Origin: Rhodopseudomonas sp.
GTDB taxonomy: Bacteria; Pseudomonadota; Alphaproteobacteria; Rhizobiales; Xanthobacteraceae
Assembly: GCA_016124795.1 (NCBI GenBank)
Contig: WGNB01000032.1
Coordinates: 1-44,424 of the forward strand
Length of the DNA: 44,424 nt
Direction of reading: 5' to 3'
This document shows, piece by piece, positions 32,781 through 39,765 of the stretch. The notes below the pieces were generated by a model. That model searched no databases. It was given only the letters and a program-made list of their open reading frames with translations, and had not been told where the DNA came from. Each line of letters starts with the position of its first letter. The first letter of the stretch is position 1. The position numbers and the translations under genes are program-made.

Positions 32781-33878
32781 TTACCCCAGCGCCGTCATCA
32801 CCGCTTTCGAGATTGCCGCGGTGCCATCCTGTCCGCCATATTCCATCGGCTTCAAGCCCGATGCATAGGCCTTGTCGACGGCCTGTTCGATGCGCAGCGC
32901 GGCGTCGGCGGCCGGTTGATGATCGTGCTTGTCGGCGAGCCAGTCCAGCATCATGGCCGCCGATAAAATCATCGCCGTTGGATTGGCCTTGCCCTGGCCC
33001 ATGATGTCGGGCGCGGTGCCATGGCAAGGCTGGAACACCGCATGCGTATCGCCGATATCGGCCGACGGCGCGATGCCGAGGCCGCCGATCAGCCCGGCGG
33101 CGAGATCGGACAGGATGTCGCCGAACATGTTCTCCATCACCATGACGTCGAAGTCCCACGGCTTCTTGACCATCATCGCGGCGCAGGCGTCGACATAGAG
33201 CATGTCGGTCTTGACGTCGGCGAAGGCAGCCTTGCGTGCGTTGAAGATATCGCGCTGCCAGTTGAACGCCTTGAACACGTTGGCCTTGTCGACCAGCGTC
33301 AGCCGGCCCGGCTTGCCGCGCTTTTGACGCCGCTGAGCAAGCCGCAAGCAAAAGTCGAACAACCGCTCGGTGGTCTTGCGCGTTACCACCAAAGTCTCGC
33401 GCGCTTCATCGTGGGTGGTGATGCCTTTGCCCATCGAGGCAAACAGCCCTTCGGTCGATTCCCGCACCAGCACGAAATCGATGCCGTGCTTGTCGGCGCC
33501 GACGATCGGCGATGGCACGCCGGGGATCAGCCGCGCCGGCCGCACGCCGGCATAAAGGTCGTAGATGAAGCGCAATTCGACCTGCGGCATGATCTCGGTG
33601 TTGTCGGGATAGCGCACGCTCGGCAAGCCGCAGGCGCCGAGAAAGATCGCGTCGGCGTCGCCGCACAGCTTGATGGTCTGCTCCGACATCGACTTGCCGG
33701 TCGCCTGATATTCCTCAGCACCGGCCGGCGCTTCCGTGAAACGAAAGCCGAGCCCCGGCGTCGTCTGTTCGATCCGCCGCAGCACGTCGAGCGCCGGCGC
33801 GGTGACCTCATGGCCGATGCCGTCGCCCGGCAATACGGCGATGTGAAAAGACGAGTTGGCGGACGTTGAAGCCGACAT
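32781..33878 (-). CDS. Isocitrate/isopropylmalate dehydrogenase-family oxidative decarboxylase
   Basis: A 365-residue member of the beta-decarboxylating dehydrogenase family (LeuB, TtuC/tartrate dehydrogenase and homoisocitrate dehydrogenase relatives), which oxidise malate-type acids with NAD(P) and Mg2+. Features are VLPGDGIGHEV, the substrate loop LRFIYDLYAGVRPARLI, the active-site Tyr/Lys region and DVMVMENMFGDILSDLAAGL, where the metal-binding Asp residues lie. NAD binding is suggested by PCHGTAPDIMG. ATG at 33878 follows AAGGATCACGC; a longer frame from 33935 adds a poor N-terminus. It differs from ordinary leuB and stands alone, so leucine synthesis is not the likely role. The exact substrate cannot be assigned. 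Confidence 0.9.
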   Translation of the reverse strand: MSASTSANSSFHIAVLPGDGIGHEVTAPALDVLRRIEQTTPGLGFRFTEAPAGAEEYQATGKSMSEQTIKLCGDADAIFLGACGLPSVRYPDNTEIMPQVELRFIYDLYAGVRPARLIPGVPSPIVGADKHGIDFVLVRESTEGLFASMGKGITTHDEARETLVVTRKTTERLFDFCLRLAQRRQKRGKPGRLTLVDKANVFKAFNWQRDIFNARKAAFADVKTDMLYVDACAAMMVKKPWDFDVMVMENMFGDILSDLAAGLIGGLGIAPSADIGDTHAVFQPCHGTAPDIMGQGKANPTAMILSAAMMLDWLADKHDHQPAADAALRIEQAVDKAYASGLKPMEYGGQDGTAAISKAVMTALG

Positions 33879-34018
33879 GCGTGATCCTTGCGCGTTTCCC
33901 GGGGCTGGTCTTGGCGGTCTTTGGCCGCTAATCAATACGGCGGCGCGTTCCGGCGCAAGCGGTTACGTTGCAAGCGTTGACGCTGGAGGCGACCGCGTCG
34001 TCATTGGAAGGCTTTGTC

Positions 34019-34804
34019 ATGCCCCGTTTCTCCGCGCATATCGGTTATCTGTTCAAGGACCTGCCTTTGCTGCAACGCATCGACGCGGCGGCGGCCTGCG
34101 GCTTCAAGGCGATCGAGGGCCGGTTCCCGGATGGCATCGCCGCCGACGATTTCCGGCGCGCCGCCGAGCGCAACGGCGTCAGCGTGCTCGGCATCAATAC
34201 GCCGACCGGCGATGCCGGTGAGTTCGGCCTTGGCGCTGTGCCCGGCCGCGAGGAGGCATGGCGCCAGACCTTCGCGCAGGCGCTCGATTTCGTCACCGCT
34301 GTCAACGCCACGGCGATTCATTGTCTGTCCGGTCTTGTCGCGCCGGAACAGCGCGGCGAGGCCGAGCGTGTGTTCGTCGAGAACCTCAAGCGTGCCGCCG
34401 ATCAGGCCGCCGCGAAGAACATCAAGCTTTACATCGAGCCGATCAATCCACGCGACCAGCCCGGCTATTTTCTCAATTGGGTCGAGCATGCCGCCGACAT
34501 TATTCGTCAGGTCGGCAGCGCCAATGTCTTCATCCAGTACGATTTCTATCATGTGCAGATCGTCGGCGGCGATCTGATCACCCGGCTTGAAAAGCATCTG
34601 CCGATGATCGCGCATCTGCAATGCTCGCAGGTGCCGGTGCGGCATGAGCCGGATGGCGACGGCGAGATCAACTACCCCTTCGTCTTCGCCGAGGTCGACC
34701 GACTGGGTTACCGGGGTTGGATCGGTTGCGAGTACAACCCGCGCGGGCGGGTCGAGGATGGGCTGGCCTGGGCCCGCGCCTATGGTCTTGGGATACCAGC
34801 TTAA
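34019..34804 (+). CDS. hyi: Hydroxypyruvate isomerase-like TIM-barrel protein
   Basis: A 261-residue sugar-isomerase-type TIM barrel of the hydroxypyruvate isomerase (Hyi/OtnI) family, which convert hydroxypyruvate to tartronate semialdehyde or related two- and three-carbon acids. Family segments are FSAHIGYLFKDLPLLQRI, IHCLSGL, the metal and proton-transfer Glu in LYIEPINPRDQPGYFL, QYDFYHVQ and WIGCEYNP. I chose ATG at 34019, with GGAAGG upstream; the frame is open from 33968. It is divergent from the dehydrogenase-like gene with 140 bases between the starts, and the pair may act in one small-acid pathway. The symbol is by family, not by proof of substrate. Confidence 0.82.
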   Translation: MPRFSAHIGYLFKDLPLLQRIDAAAACGFKAIEGRFPDGIAADDFRRAAERNGVSVLGINTPTGDAGEFGLGAVPGREEAWRQTFAQALDFVTAVNATAIHCLSGLVAPEQRGEAERVFVENLKRAADQAAAKNIKLYIEPINPRDQPGYFLNWVEHAADIIRQVGSANVFIQYDFYHVQIVGGDLITRLEKHLPMIAHLQCSQVPVRHEPDGDGEINYPFVFAEVDRLGYRGWIGCEYNPRGRVEDGLAWARAYGLGIPA

Positions 34805-34811
34805 ACTTCGA

Positions 34812-34819
34812 TTAACCAT
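34812..34819 (+). promoter_or_regulatory. TTAACCAT motif (CtrA half-site form)
   Basis: TTAACCAT is the common Caulobacter CtrA half-site form, lying 77 bases upstream of the start of a small membrane protein gene. The partner TTAA at the usual spacing is missing. One 8-mer can arise by chance, so this is weak. Confidence 0.25.
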
Positions 34820-34895
34820 CAATCGTCTTGATAAGCCTGCCGTTTTCGCTTTTTGCGCTTTGCGCCGACGCAGCTCCTTTGCTAGACACGGAGCC

Positions 34896-35465
34896 ATGTG
34901 GGGACGCCGCAAAAAGGTCGAGACACCTGAGCCGCCGAACATGCTCAAGGTCGCGTTGCGCGAAGCGCGCATCGAAGCGGCCGAGCGCTCGGCGGTTGTC
35001 GTCGATCTGCATGATGCCGATCTCGCCCGCCTCGAACTGATGAACGAGGCGCTCGATCCGGTGTTCGACGACGTCCCGGCCAGCGTCGAATTGTTCGATC
35101 GCGGCGTCAGTAAGGGCGAGATCCCGCGGCTGTGGATCGACGTCATCGCCCATATCGAGATGGGCCGCGACAAGCGGCAATATCGCTTCTTGCAGGATAC
35201 CCGTTACGGCCGCGCCGTGCTCGCCGAAAGCTACGAAGTGCCGGAGATGGTGCGCGCGGTCACCCGCTATGTCGCGCGCCGGCTGGTCGAGCGTGAACGG
35301 GCCTTGGCCGACGATGCGCCGTTCGGTCAGGCGACGGCGCAGAAGCTGGTCGAACACGAAGAGCGTCGTGGCCGGTTGCGTGCGATCCGCACATTTATCT
35401 ACGGCGCGGTGCTCGCGGTTGTGGCGATGTTCGCGTTGGCGCTGGCCTATCACCCCGGGCCGTAA
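34896..35465 (+). CDS. Uncharacterised protein with C-terminal membrane anchor
   Basis: A 189-residue protein I do not assign to a known function. The N-terminus is basic (MWGRRKKVETPEPP). The centre is a helical soluble domain (REARIEAAERSAVVVDLHDADLARLELM, FDDVPASVELFDRGV, IPRLWIDVIAHIEMGRDKRQY). The C-terminus has one hydrophobic helix (FIYGAVLAVVAMFALALAY), so the bulk faces the cytosol. ATG at 34896 follows ACGGAGCC; the frame is open far upstream within the hyi gene, but those upstream residues belong to that gene's other frame. A CtrA-like 8-mer lies in its upstream region. It ends 86 bases from the convergent metallophosphoesterase gene. Confidence 0.75.
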   Translation: MWGRRKKVETPEPPNMLKVALREARIEAAERSAVVVDLHDADLARLELMNEALDPVFDDVPASVELFDRGVSKGEIPRLWIDVIAHIEMGRDKRQYRFLQDTRYGRAVLAESYEVPEMVRAVTRYVARRLVERERALADDAPFGQATAQKLVEHEERRGRLRAIRTFIYGAVLAVVAMFALALAYHPGP

Positions 35466-35551
35466 GTTCTTCAGCGGGCTCCTGGCGTCATTCGCCGTTC
35501 ATCCCGCTCCGGCGGGGCCGAACGATGCCGGGCCGCTGCCGCAATCGCCGC

Positions 35552-36448
35552 TTAGTGATCGAACAACGCGAACCGCTTTTCTTCCACGACGCCGCCTTCG
35601 GCGGTGACGCCGCGCGACACGACCTCGCAGGTCCAGGCGCCGGGCGCGCCGCCGATCCGGTAGAGGTGATAGGCGGCATTGTCCTTGTCCATGCCGGGTC
35701 TGGCCGAGGCCGACGGCACGCCGATCGCCGGCACGCGGCCGCCGTCCGGTCCGGCCAGCCAGTTGAGCATGTGGACATGATCGTGGCCGTGCAGAATGAG
35801 TTCGGCGCCCTGCATGGCGATGACGCGCATGAACACATCGGCATCAAGCAATCGCTTGTGGCGGCTGGCCTGGCTGAGCGGCGGGTGATGGATCATCACG
35901 ACGCGGAACAGGTTCTCGTCGCGTAGCGTTTTGAGCATGTCGGTCAGCGCGATCATCTGCCGGGTGCCGAGCCAGCCGGTGGCGAGAAACGGCGCGGTCG
36001 GTACGCCGCTCGACAGGCCGATCAGCGCGACCGGCCCGCGCCGCCTGATGTAGGGAAAGCCCGTCCTGCCATCATCGTCGGCCATGTAGGCGGCCCATTC
36101 CTGGGCGGCCAGGCGCGCGCCGTCCGCGACATAGATGTCATGATTGCCGGGCACGAAGCTGACGTCGCGCGCGGGACCGACGGCTTCGAGAAAGTCGCGG
36201 CCATGCCGGAATTCGTCGCGCAGCGCGATGTTGACGATGTCGCCGGTGACGGCGATGTGGTCGGCGGCTTGCGACTTCAGGTCGGCGATAAGCGTGGCGA
36301 GCGTCGCCGGATCGTGGATGAAACGCCGCTTGCGCCGCCAGTTGATATAGCCGGTCAGCCGCTTGCCGATCAGGTCGGTCCAGCGCGGTGGCGGCAAGGG
36401 CGCCAGATGGATGTCGGACAGGTGAGCGAGGGTGAACATGAAGTTCAT
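35552..36448 (-). CDS. Calcineurin-like metallophosphoesterase
   Basis: A 298-residue binuclear metallophosphoesterase. All five metal-binding signatures are present in order: D-x-H in LAHLSDIHLAP, GD in VTGDIVN, GNHD in FVPGNHDIY, the His of MIHHPP, and GHDHVH. Length and order resemble cyclic-nucleotide phosphodiesterase CpdA-type and related enzymes, but no specific substrate can be assigned. Two in-frame ATG codons (36448 and 36439) are both possible; neither has a strong ribosome binding site. Upstream is an REP-like palindrome and then the mbfA gene on the same strand, 104 bases away. A separate promoter is therefore not excluded. Confidence 0.9.
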   Translation of the reverse strand: MNFMFTLAHLSDIHLAPLPPPRWTDLIGKRLTGYINWRRKRRFIHDPATLATLIADLKSQAADHIAVTGDIVNIALRDEFRHGRDFLEAVGPARDVSFVPGNHDIYVADGARLAAQEWAAYMADDDGRTGFPYIRRRGPVALIGLSSGVPTAPFLATGWLGTRQMIALTDMLKTLRDENLFRVVMIHHPPLSQASRHKRLLDADVFMRVIAMQGAELILHGHDHVHMLNWLAGPDGGRVPAIGVPSASARPGMDKDNAAYHLYRIGGAPGAWTCEVVSRGVTAEGGVVEEKRFALFDH

Positions 36449-36469
36449 CTAGCGGATTTTGCCTGTCGC

Positions 36470-36519
36470 CGTCACCCTCGGGCGCGCGCATGATCGTGCG
36501 CTCGCACCTCAGGATGACG
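36470..36519. repeat. REP-like dispersed palindromic repeat
   Basis: A roughly 50-bp imperfect palindrome begins CGTCACCCT and ends AGGATGACG, with a GCGC-rich centre (GCGCGCGCAtgatcgTGCGC). Elements with ends CGTCATCCT/AGGATGACG are widespread intergenic repeats in Bradyrhizobium, Rhodopseudomonas and relatives. It sits in the gap between mbfA and the metallophosphoesterase gene. No second copy is in this window. Confidence 0.65.
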
Positions 36520-36552
36520 GATAGAGCCTCGGCGACGACAGCGGCGCGGGCG

Positions 36553-37512
36553 TCATGAACTGCCGATCAAAATCCCGGCGATGAACACCAGCGCGCCGCC
36601 GAAGGCGATCTGGAAGGTGGCGGCGAGGAATGGCGTGTCCATGTAGCGGTAGCGGATATAGGAGATGATGCCGAGTTCGAGCGCCACGACGATCACCGCT
36701 ACCACGGTCGCGGTCCAGAAATCGGGAATGAGATAAGGCAGCGTGTGGCCGAGCCCGCCGAGCACGGTCATCAGGCCGCAGACGGTGCCGCGCAGCCAGG
36801 GCGTGCCGCGCCCGGTCAGCGAACCGTCGTCGGACAGCGCCTCGGCAAAACCCATCGAGATGCCGGCGCCGACCGAAGCGGCCAGCCCGACCAGGAAGGT
36901 TTCCCACGGCATGTGGGTGGCGAAGGCCGCGGCGAACAGCGGCGCCAGCGTCGACACCGAGCCGTCCATCAGGCCGACGAGGCCCGGCTGGACATATTGC
37001 AGCAGGAACATCCGGCGGGCGGTTTCGTCTTCCGCCTTGCGCGCGCCTTCGGTCAGAATGCTTTCCGACAGCTTGTGCGCCAGGCTTTCATGGCCGGCTT
37101 CCGCCTCGGCCAGCCGCACCAGCAATTCGCGCACCGAAACGTCGCGGGCGTTTTCCGCCGCCTTGCGGTAATAGCGCTCGGCCTCGAACTCCATGTTCTC
37201 GGCGAATTTGCGCACTTCCTCGAGCCCGAGCGGCCGCATCAGCCACAGCGGTTGTTCGTGATGCAGGAAGCCCTTGACGTCCTGACGCCGGATCAGCGGC
37301 AGATATTCGCCGAATTTCTCGCGATAAAGGTCGTAGAGCATGGTTCTGTGGGTGATTTCCTCGTCGGCCATCTCGTCGAAGACCTTGGCCGAGGCGGGGA
37401 ACTGCTCGCGCAGACCTTCGGCGAAGCCGCGGTAAATCCGGCTGTCTTCCTCTTCGTTAGTGATGGCCAAAGCCAGCACTTCCTGTTCGGTCAGGTCGGA
37501 AAATCGCTTCAC
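36553..37512 (-). CDS. mbfA: Membrane-bound ferritin-like iron exporter MbfA
   Basis: A 319-residue protein made of an N-terminal ferritin-like (erythrin) domain of about 150 residues and a C-terminal VIT1/CCC1-type membrane transporter. The ferritin part has di-iron ligands in EEEDSRIYRGFAE, DEMADEEITHRTML, FEAERYYRKAAENA and EAEAGHESLAHK. The membrane part has about five helices (VGLMDGSVSTLAPLFAAAFA, FLVGLAASVGAGISMGFAEA, LALELGIISYIRYRY and others). This matches MbfA, which exports iron and protects against iron and H2O2 stress in Bradyrhizobium and Agrobacterium, where Irr controls it. An Irr-type box stands 39 bases upstream of the start. The gene is divergent from the NUDIX hydrolase gene. 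Confidence 0.93.
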   Translation of the reverse strand: MKRFSDLTEQEVLALAITNEEEDSRIYRGFAEGLREQFPASAKVFDEMADEEITHRTMLYDLYREKFGEYLPLIRRQDVKGFLHHEQPLWLMRPLGLEEVRKFAENMEFEAERYYRKAAENARDVSVRELLVRLAEAEAGHESLAHKLSESILTEGARKAEDETARRMFLLQYVQPGLVGLMDGSVSTLAPLFAAAFATHMPWETFLVGLAASVGAGISMGFAEALSDDGSLTGRGTPWLRGTVCGLMTVLGGLGHTLPYLIPDFWTATVVAVIVVALELGIISYIRYRYMDTPFLAATFQIAFGGALVFIAGILIGSS

Positions 37513-37550
37513 GATGGGGCCTTTCGCAGAAATCCGGTCCGCAGACCTAT

Positions 37551-37567
37551 ATTAGAAAGATTCTAAA
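37551..37567 (-). promoter_or_regulatory. Irr-type iron control element (ICE) upstream of mbfA
   Basis: The palindrome TTAGAA-AGA-TTCTAA (37552-37566), continued by A at 37567, matches the iron control element of Hyphomicrobiales (TTTAGAA-N3-TTCTAAA type). It lies 39 bases before the mbfA start, where a bound Irr would overlap the promoter. Known Irr behaviour predicts repression in iron-poor cells and release when iron is plentiful. Confidence 0.82.
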
Positions 37568-37647
37568 GAAAAAAGGGCCAATTTGACACGGGCTACCGCC
37601 GCCTGTTGGTAACGGCTCGCTTACATCCGCCGTGCGACAGACAAATC

Positions 37648-38130
37648 ATGCGTTTTCACAAGCTTCGCCAGAAATTCGAGCCGCTGCTGCGCCGTGGCTT
37701 CCATTTATACTTCCGCTTCTCGCGCGGCGCGACCTTGGGCGCCTTCGGCATGGTGATCGACGGCCAGGGCCGGATTTTCCTGATCAAGCACTCTTATGTC
37801 AGCGGATGGCATCTGCCCGGCGGCGGCGTCGAGACCGGCGAGACCCTGCTGACGGCGCTGGCCCGCGAACTCAAGGAAGAGGGCAATATCCGGTTGACCG
37901 CCGAGCCGAAGCTGCATGGCGTTTTTCACAATGTCAGGATTTCGCGCCGCGACCACGTCGCACTCTATATCGTGCGCGACTTCGTGCAGGACGCGCCGCC
38001 GACGCCCGATCATGAAATCATCGCGCACGGTTTCTTCGCGCCGGATGAATTGCCCGAAGACACCGGCCGCGCCACCCGCGCCCGCATCGCCGAGGTGCTG
38101 AACGGCGTGCCGCTGAGCGAATTGTGGTGA
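37648..38130 (+). CDS. NUDIX hydrolase
   Basis: A 160-residue NUDIX-fold hydrolase, which cleaves a nucleoside diphosphate linked to another group. The NUDIX box is in GGGVETGETLLTALARELKEEGNI (split here as GGGVETGETLL and RELKEEGNI): the Glu and Arg-Glu-Leu-x-Glu-Glu metal ligands are kept, but the canonical Gly after EE-x is Asn. WHLPGG precedes it, and DHEIIAHGFFAPDELP is the usual C-terminal Pro-Glu region. I chose ATG at 37648; an ATG-equivalent start at 37606 would add 14 residues and neither has a strong ribosome binding site. It is divergent from mbfA, and its stop lies 6 bases from the convergent CobW-family gene. Substrate unknown. Confidence 0.88.
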   Translation: MRFHKLRQKFEPLLRRGFHLYFRFSRGATLGAFGMVIDGQGRIFLIKHSYVSGWHLPGGGVETGETLLTALARELKEEGNIRLTAEPKLHGVFHNVRISRRDHVALYIVRDFVQDAPPTPDHEIIAHGFFAPDELPEDTGRATRARIAEVLNGVPLSELW

Positions 38131-38136
38131 GCGGCG

Positions 38137-39339
38137 TCAGGCCTCCGAGCGCCGCCAGTCCGGAAATGGATCGCGCAGTTTCCGCCAGGCGGCGATATTC
38201 ATGCCCGGCTTGCCAGCTACCAGACAAGCGTCGAGGCGTTCGCGGATGCGATCCTCGTCCATGCCGGCGCCGATAAAGACCAATTCCTGCCGGCGGTCGC
38301 CATAAGCGTCGTGCCAGTTATTCTCGAGAATTCGCCGCCATTCCGGATCGCGAGGCCAACGCTCCGGCGGCACCGCCGCCCACCAGAAACCGAGGGCTCC
38401 AGTCCGCACGATCGTGCCGGCCTGGCTGAGTTCGCCGAGCCATTCCGGCCGCGTTGCCAGCCAGAAGTGTCCCTTGGCGCGGATCACGCCCGGCCACGGC
38501 TCGCTCAGAAACTGTTGAAACCGCTCGGGGTCGAACGGCCGGCGCGCGCGATAGACGAAATTCGCGACGCCGTATTCCTCGGTTTCCGGCACATGGTTGG
38601 CAAAGCCGTACAGTTCCTTAGCCCAGACCGGATGCTGTTGGGCCTTTTCGAAATCGAAGCGTCCGGTATCGAGAACGCGGTCGAACGGTACCTTGCCGAA
38701 ATTGGCGTCGACGATGTCGGCGGCGGGATTGAGCGCGCGGATGATCTGGCGCGCGGCCTCGCATTGCGCCGGCTTTGCATCGTCGACTTTATTGAGAACC
38801 ACAACGTCGGCGAACTCGATTTGATCGACCAGCAGATCGACCAAGGTGCGGGCATCGCCCTCGCCCAGTGACTCGCCGCGATCACGCAGGAAGTCGTTGG
38901 ACGAATAGTCCTTGAGCAAATTGACGGCGTCGACCACGGTCACCATGGTATCGAGCGTCGCTACGTCCGACAGGCTGTCGCCGGCTTCGTCGCGGAAATC
39001 GAAAGTGGCCGCGACCGGCAGCGGTTCGGCAATGCCGGTCGACTCGATCAGTAGATAATCGAAGCGCTCCGACTCCGCCAGCGTGCGGACTTCCTTGAGC
39101 AGGTCGTCGCGCAAGGTGCAGCAGATGCAGCCATTGGTCATCTCGACCAAGGTTTCATTCGTCCGCGACAGGTTCGCACTGCCATTGCGGATCAGGTCGG
39201 CATCGATGTTGACCTCGCTCATGTCGTTCACAATCACCGCAACCCGTAAGCCCTGGCGATTGTTCAAGACGTGGTTCATCAGGGTGGTTTTTCCGGCGCC
39301 GAGGAAGCCGGACAATACGGTGACGGGGAGCTTGTGCAT
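38137..39339 (-). CDS. CobW/COG0523-family GTPase (Zn metallochaperone type)
   Basis: A 400-residue G3E GTPase of the COG0523 family. The Walker A loop is [15 protein letters not shown], the metal-binding CxCC motif is [13 protein letters not shown], and the GTPase base-recognition region is VVLNKVDDA. The C-terminal CobW_C domain begins near residue 245. Members deliver Zn2+ (ZigA/ZagA type), Co2+ or Fe3+ to enzymes during metal shortage. A perfect Zur-type palindrome upstream points to zinc starvation, so the zinc branch is favoured over cobalamin biosynthesis, for which no other genes are present. The N-terminal start at 39339 fits the usual beginning ([14 protein letters not shown]). The NUDIX gene converges on it with 6 bases between the stops. 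Confidence 0.92.
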   Translation of the reverse strand: MHKLPVTVLSGFLGAGKTTLMNHVLNNRQGLRVAVIVNDMSEVNIDADLIRNGSANLSRTNETLVEMTNGCICCTLRDDLLKEVRTLAESERFDYLLIESTGIAEPLPVAATFDFRDEAGDSLSDVATLDTMVTVVDAVNLLKDYSSNDFLRDRGESLGEGDARTLVDLLVDQIEFADVVVLNKVDDAKPAQCEAARQIIRALNPAADIVDANFGKVPFDRVLDTGRFDFEKAQQHPVWAKELYGFANHVPETEEYGVANFVYRARRPFDPERFQQFLSEPWPGVIRAKGHFWLATRPEWLGELSQAGTIVRTGALGFWWAAVPPERWPRDPEWRRILENNWHDAYGDRRQELVFIGAGMDEDRIRERLDACLVAGKPGMNIAAWRKLRDPFPDWRRSEA

Positions 39340-39394
39340 CGTGTTTCATTTTCGCTGCGGTTGGAGGGATGTGACCCATGGGGGAAGGGACGCG

Positions 39395-39415
39395 ACCCGC
39401 GGGTTTGTCGCGGGT
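39395..39415 (-). repeat. Leader hairpin of the CobW-family gene
   Basis: A perfect 7-bp inverted repeat (ACCCGCG with CGCGGGT, 7-base loop) sits between the Zur box and the start codon, within the likely 5' leader. No T-run follows on the minus strand. It could tune translation or transcript stability; no role is known. Confidence 0.35.
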
Positions 39416-39443
39416 GCCACATGACGCCTTCGTTCAGTTTGAT

Positions 39444-39460
39444 ATGTTATAACATAACAT
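39444..39460 (-). promoter_or_regulatory. Zur-type operator ATGTTAT-N3-ATAACAT
   Basis: A perfect 7-3-7 palindrome (ATGTTAT, AAC, ATAACAT) lies 105 bases upstream of the CobW-family start. It matches the alphaproteobacterial Zur box (ATGTTATA-type arms), which blocks zinc-starvation genes when zinc is sufficient. COG0523 GTPase genes are a classic Zur target. Confidence 0.8.
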
Positions 39461-39765
39461 AAAAGGAAGGCAAGTCGGGCAAAGCACGGCCAAATGTCGA
39501 TGCCGGCGCGACGTCCGCCGTTTCGACTTTATGAAAATTCTCCTGTCCGCGTTCGTGTCCGGTCCGGGCAGCCGCCTTGTCCTGCGGCGGCAGGGCGCTT
39601 GCCGACCCGCTCCGTGCAAGTGTCGCCGAAAATGAAGAATGTTCGTCGGCCTGAGCTGATGCCGGACTATCCGGCTGTTGCTTTTCGCGGTCGGCCCGGC
39701 GCAACTTGCTCCCGCTTGCGGCAAAAGATAAGGGACATGGACGCTGTTTGAGCCGGGGGCTGCCG
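39461..39765. other. Intergenic region upstream of the FAD monooxygenase gene
   Basis: I see no gene with a start, ribosome binding site and family match here. A GCCGC/GCGGC hairpin (near 39575-39592) lies in the middle. The 300-base gap separates the Zur-controlled transcript from the monooxygenase gene, whose promoter is presumably at its right end. Confidence 0.35.
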
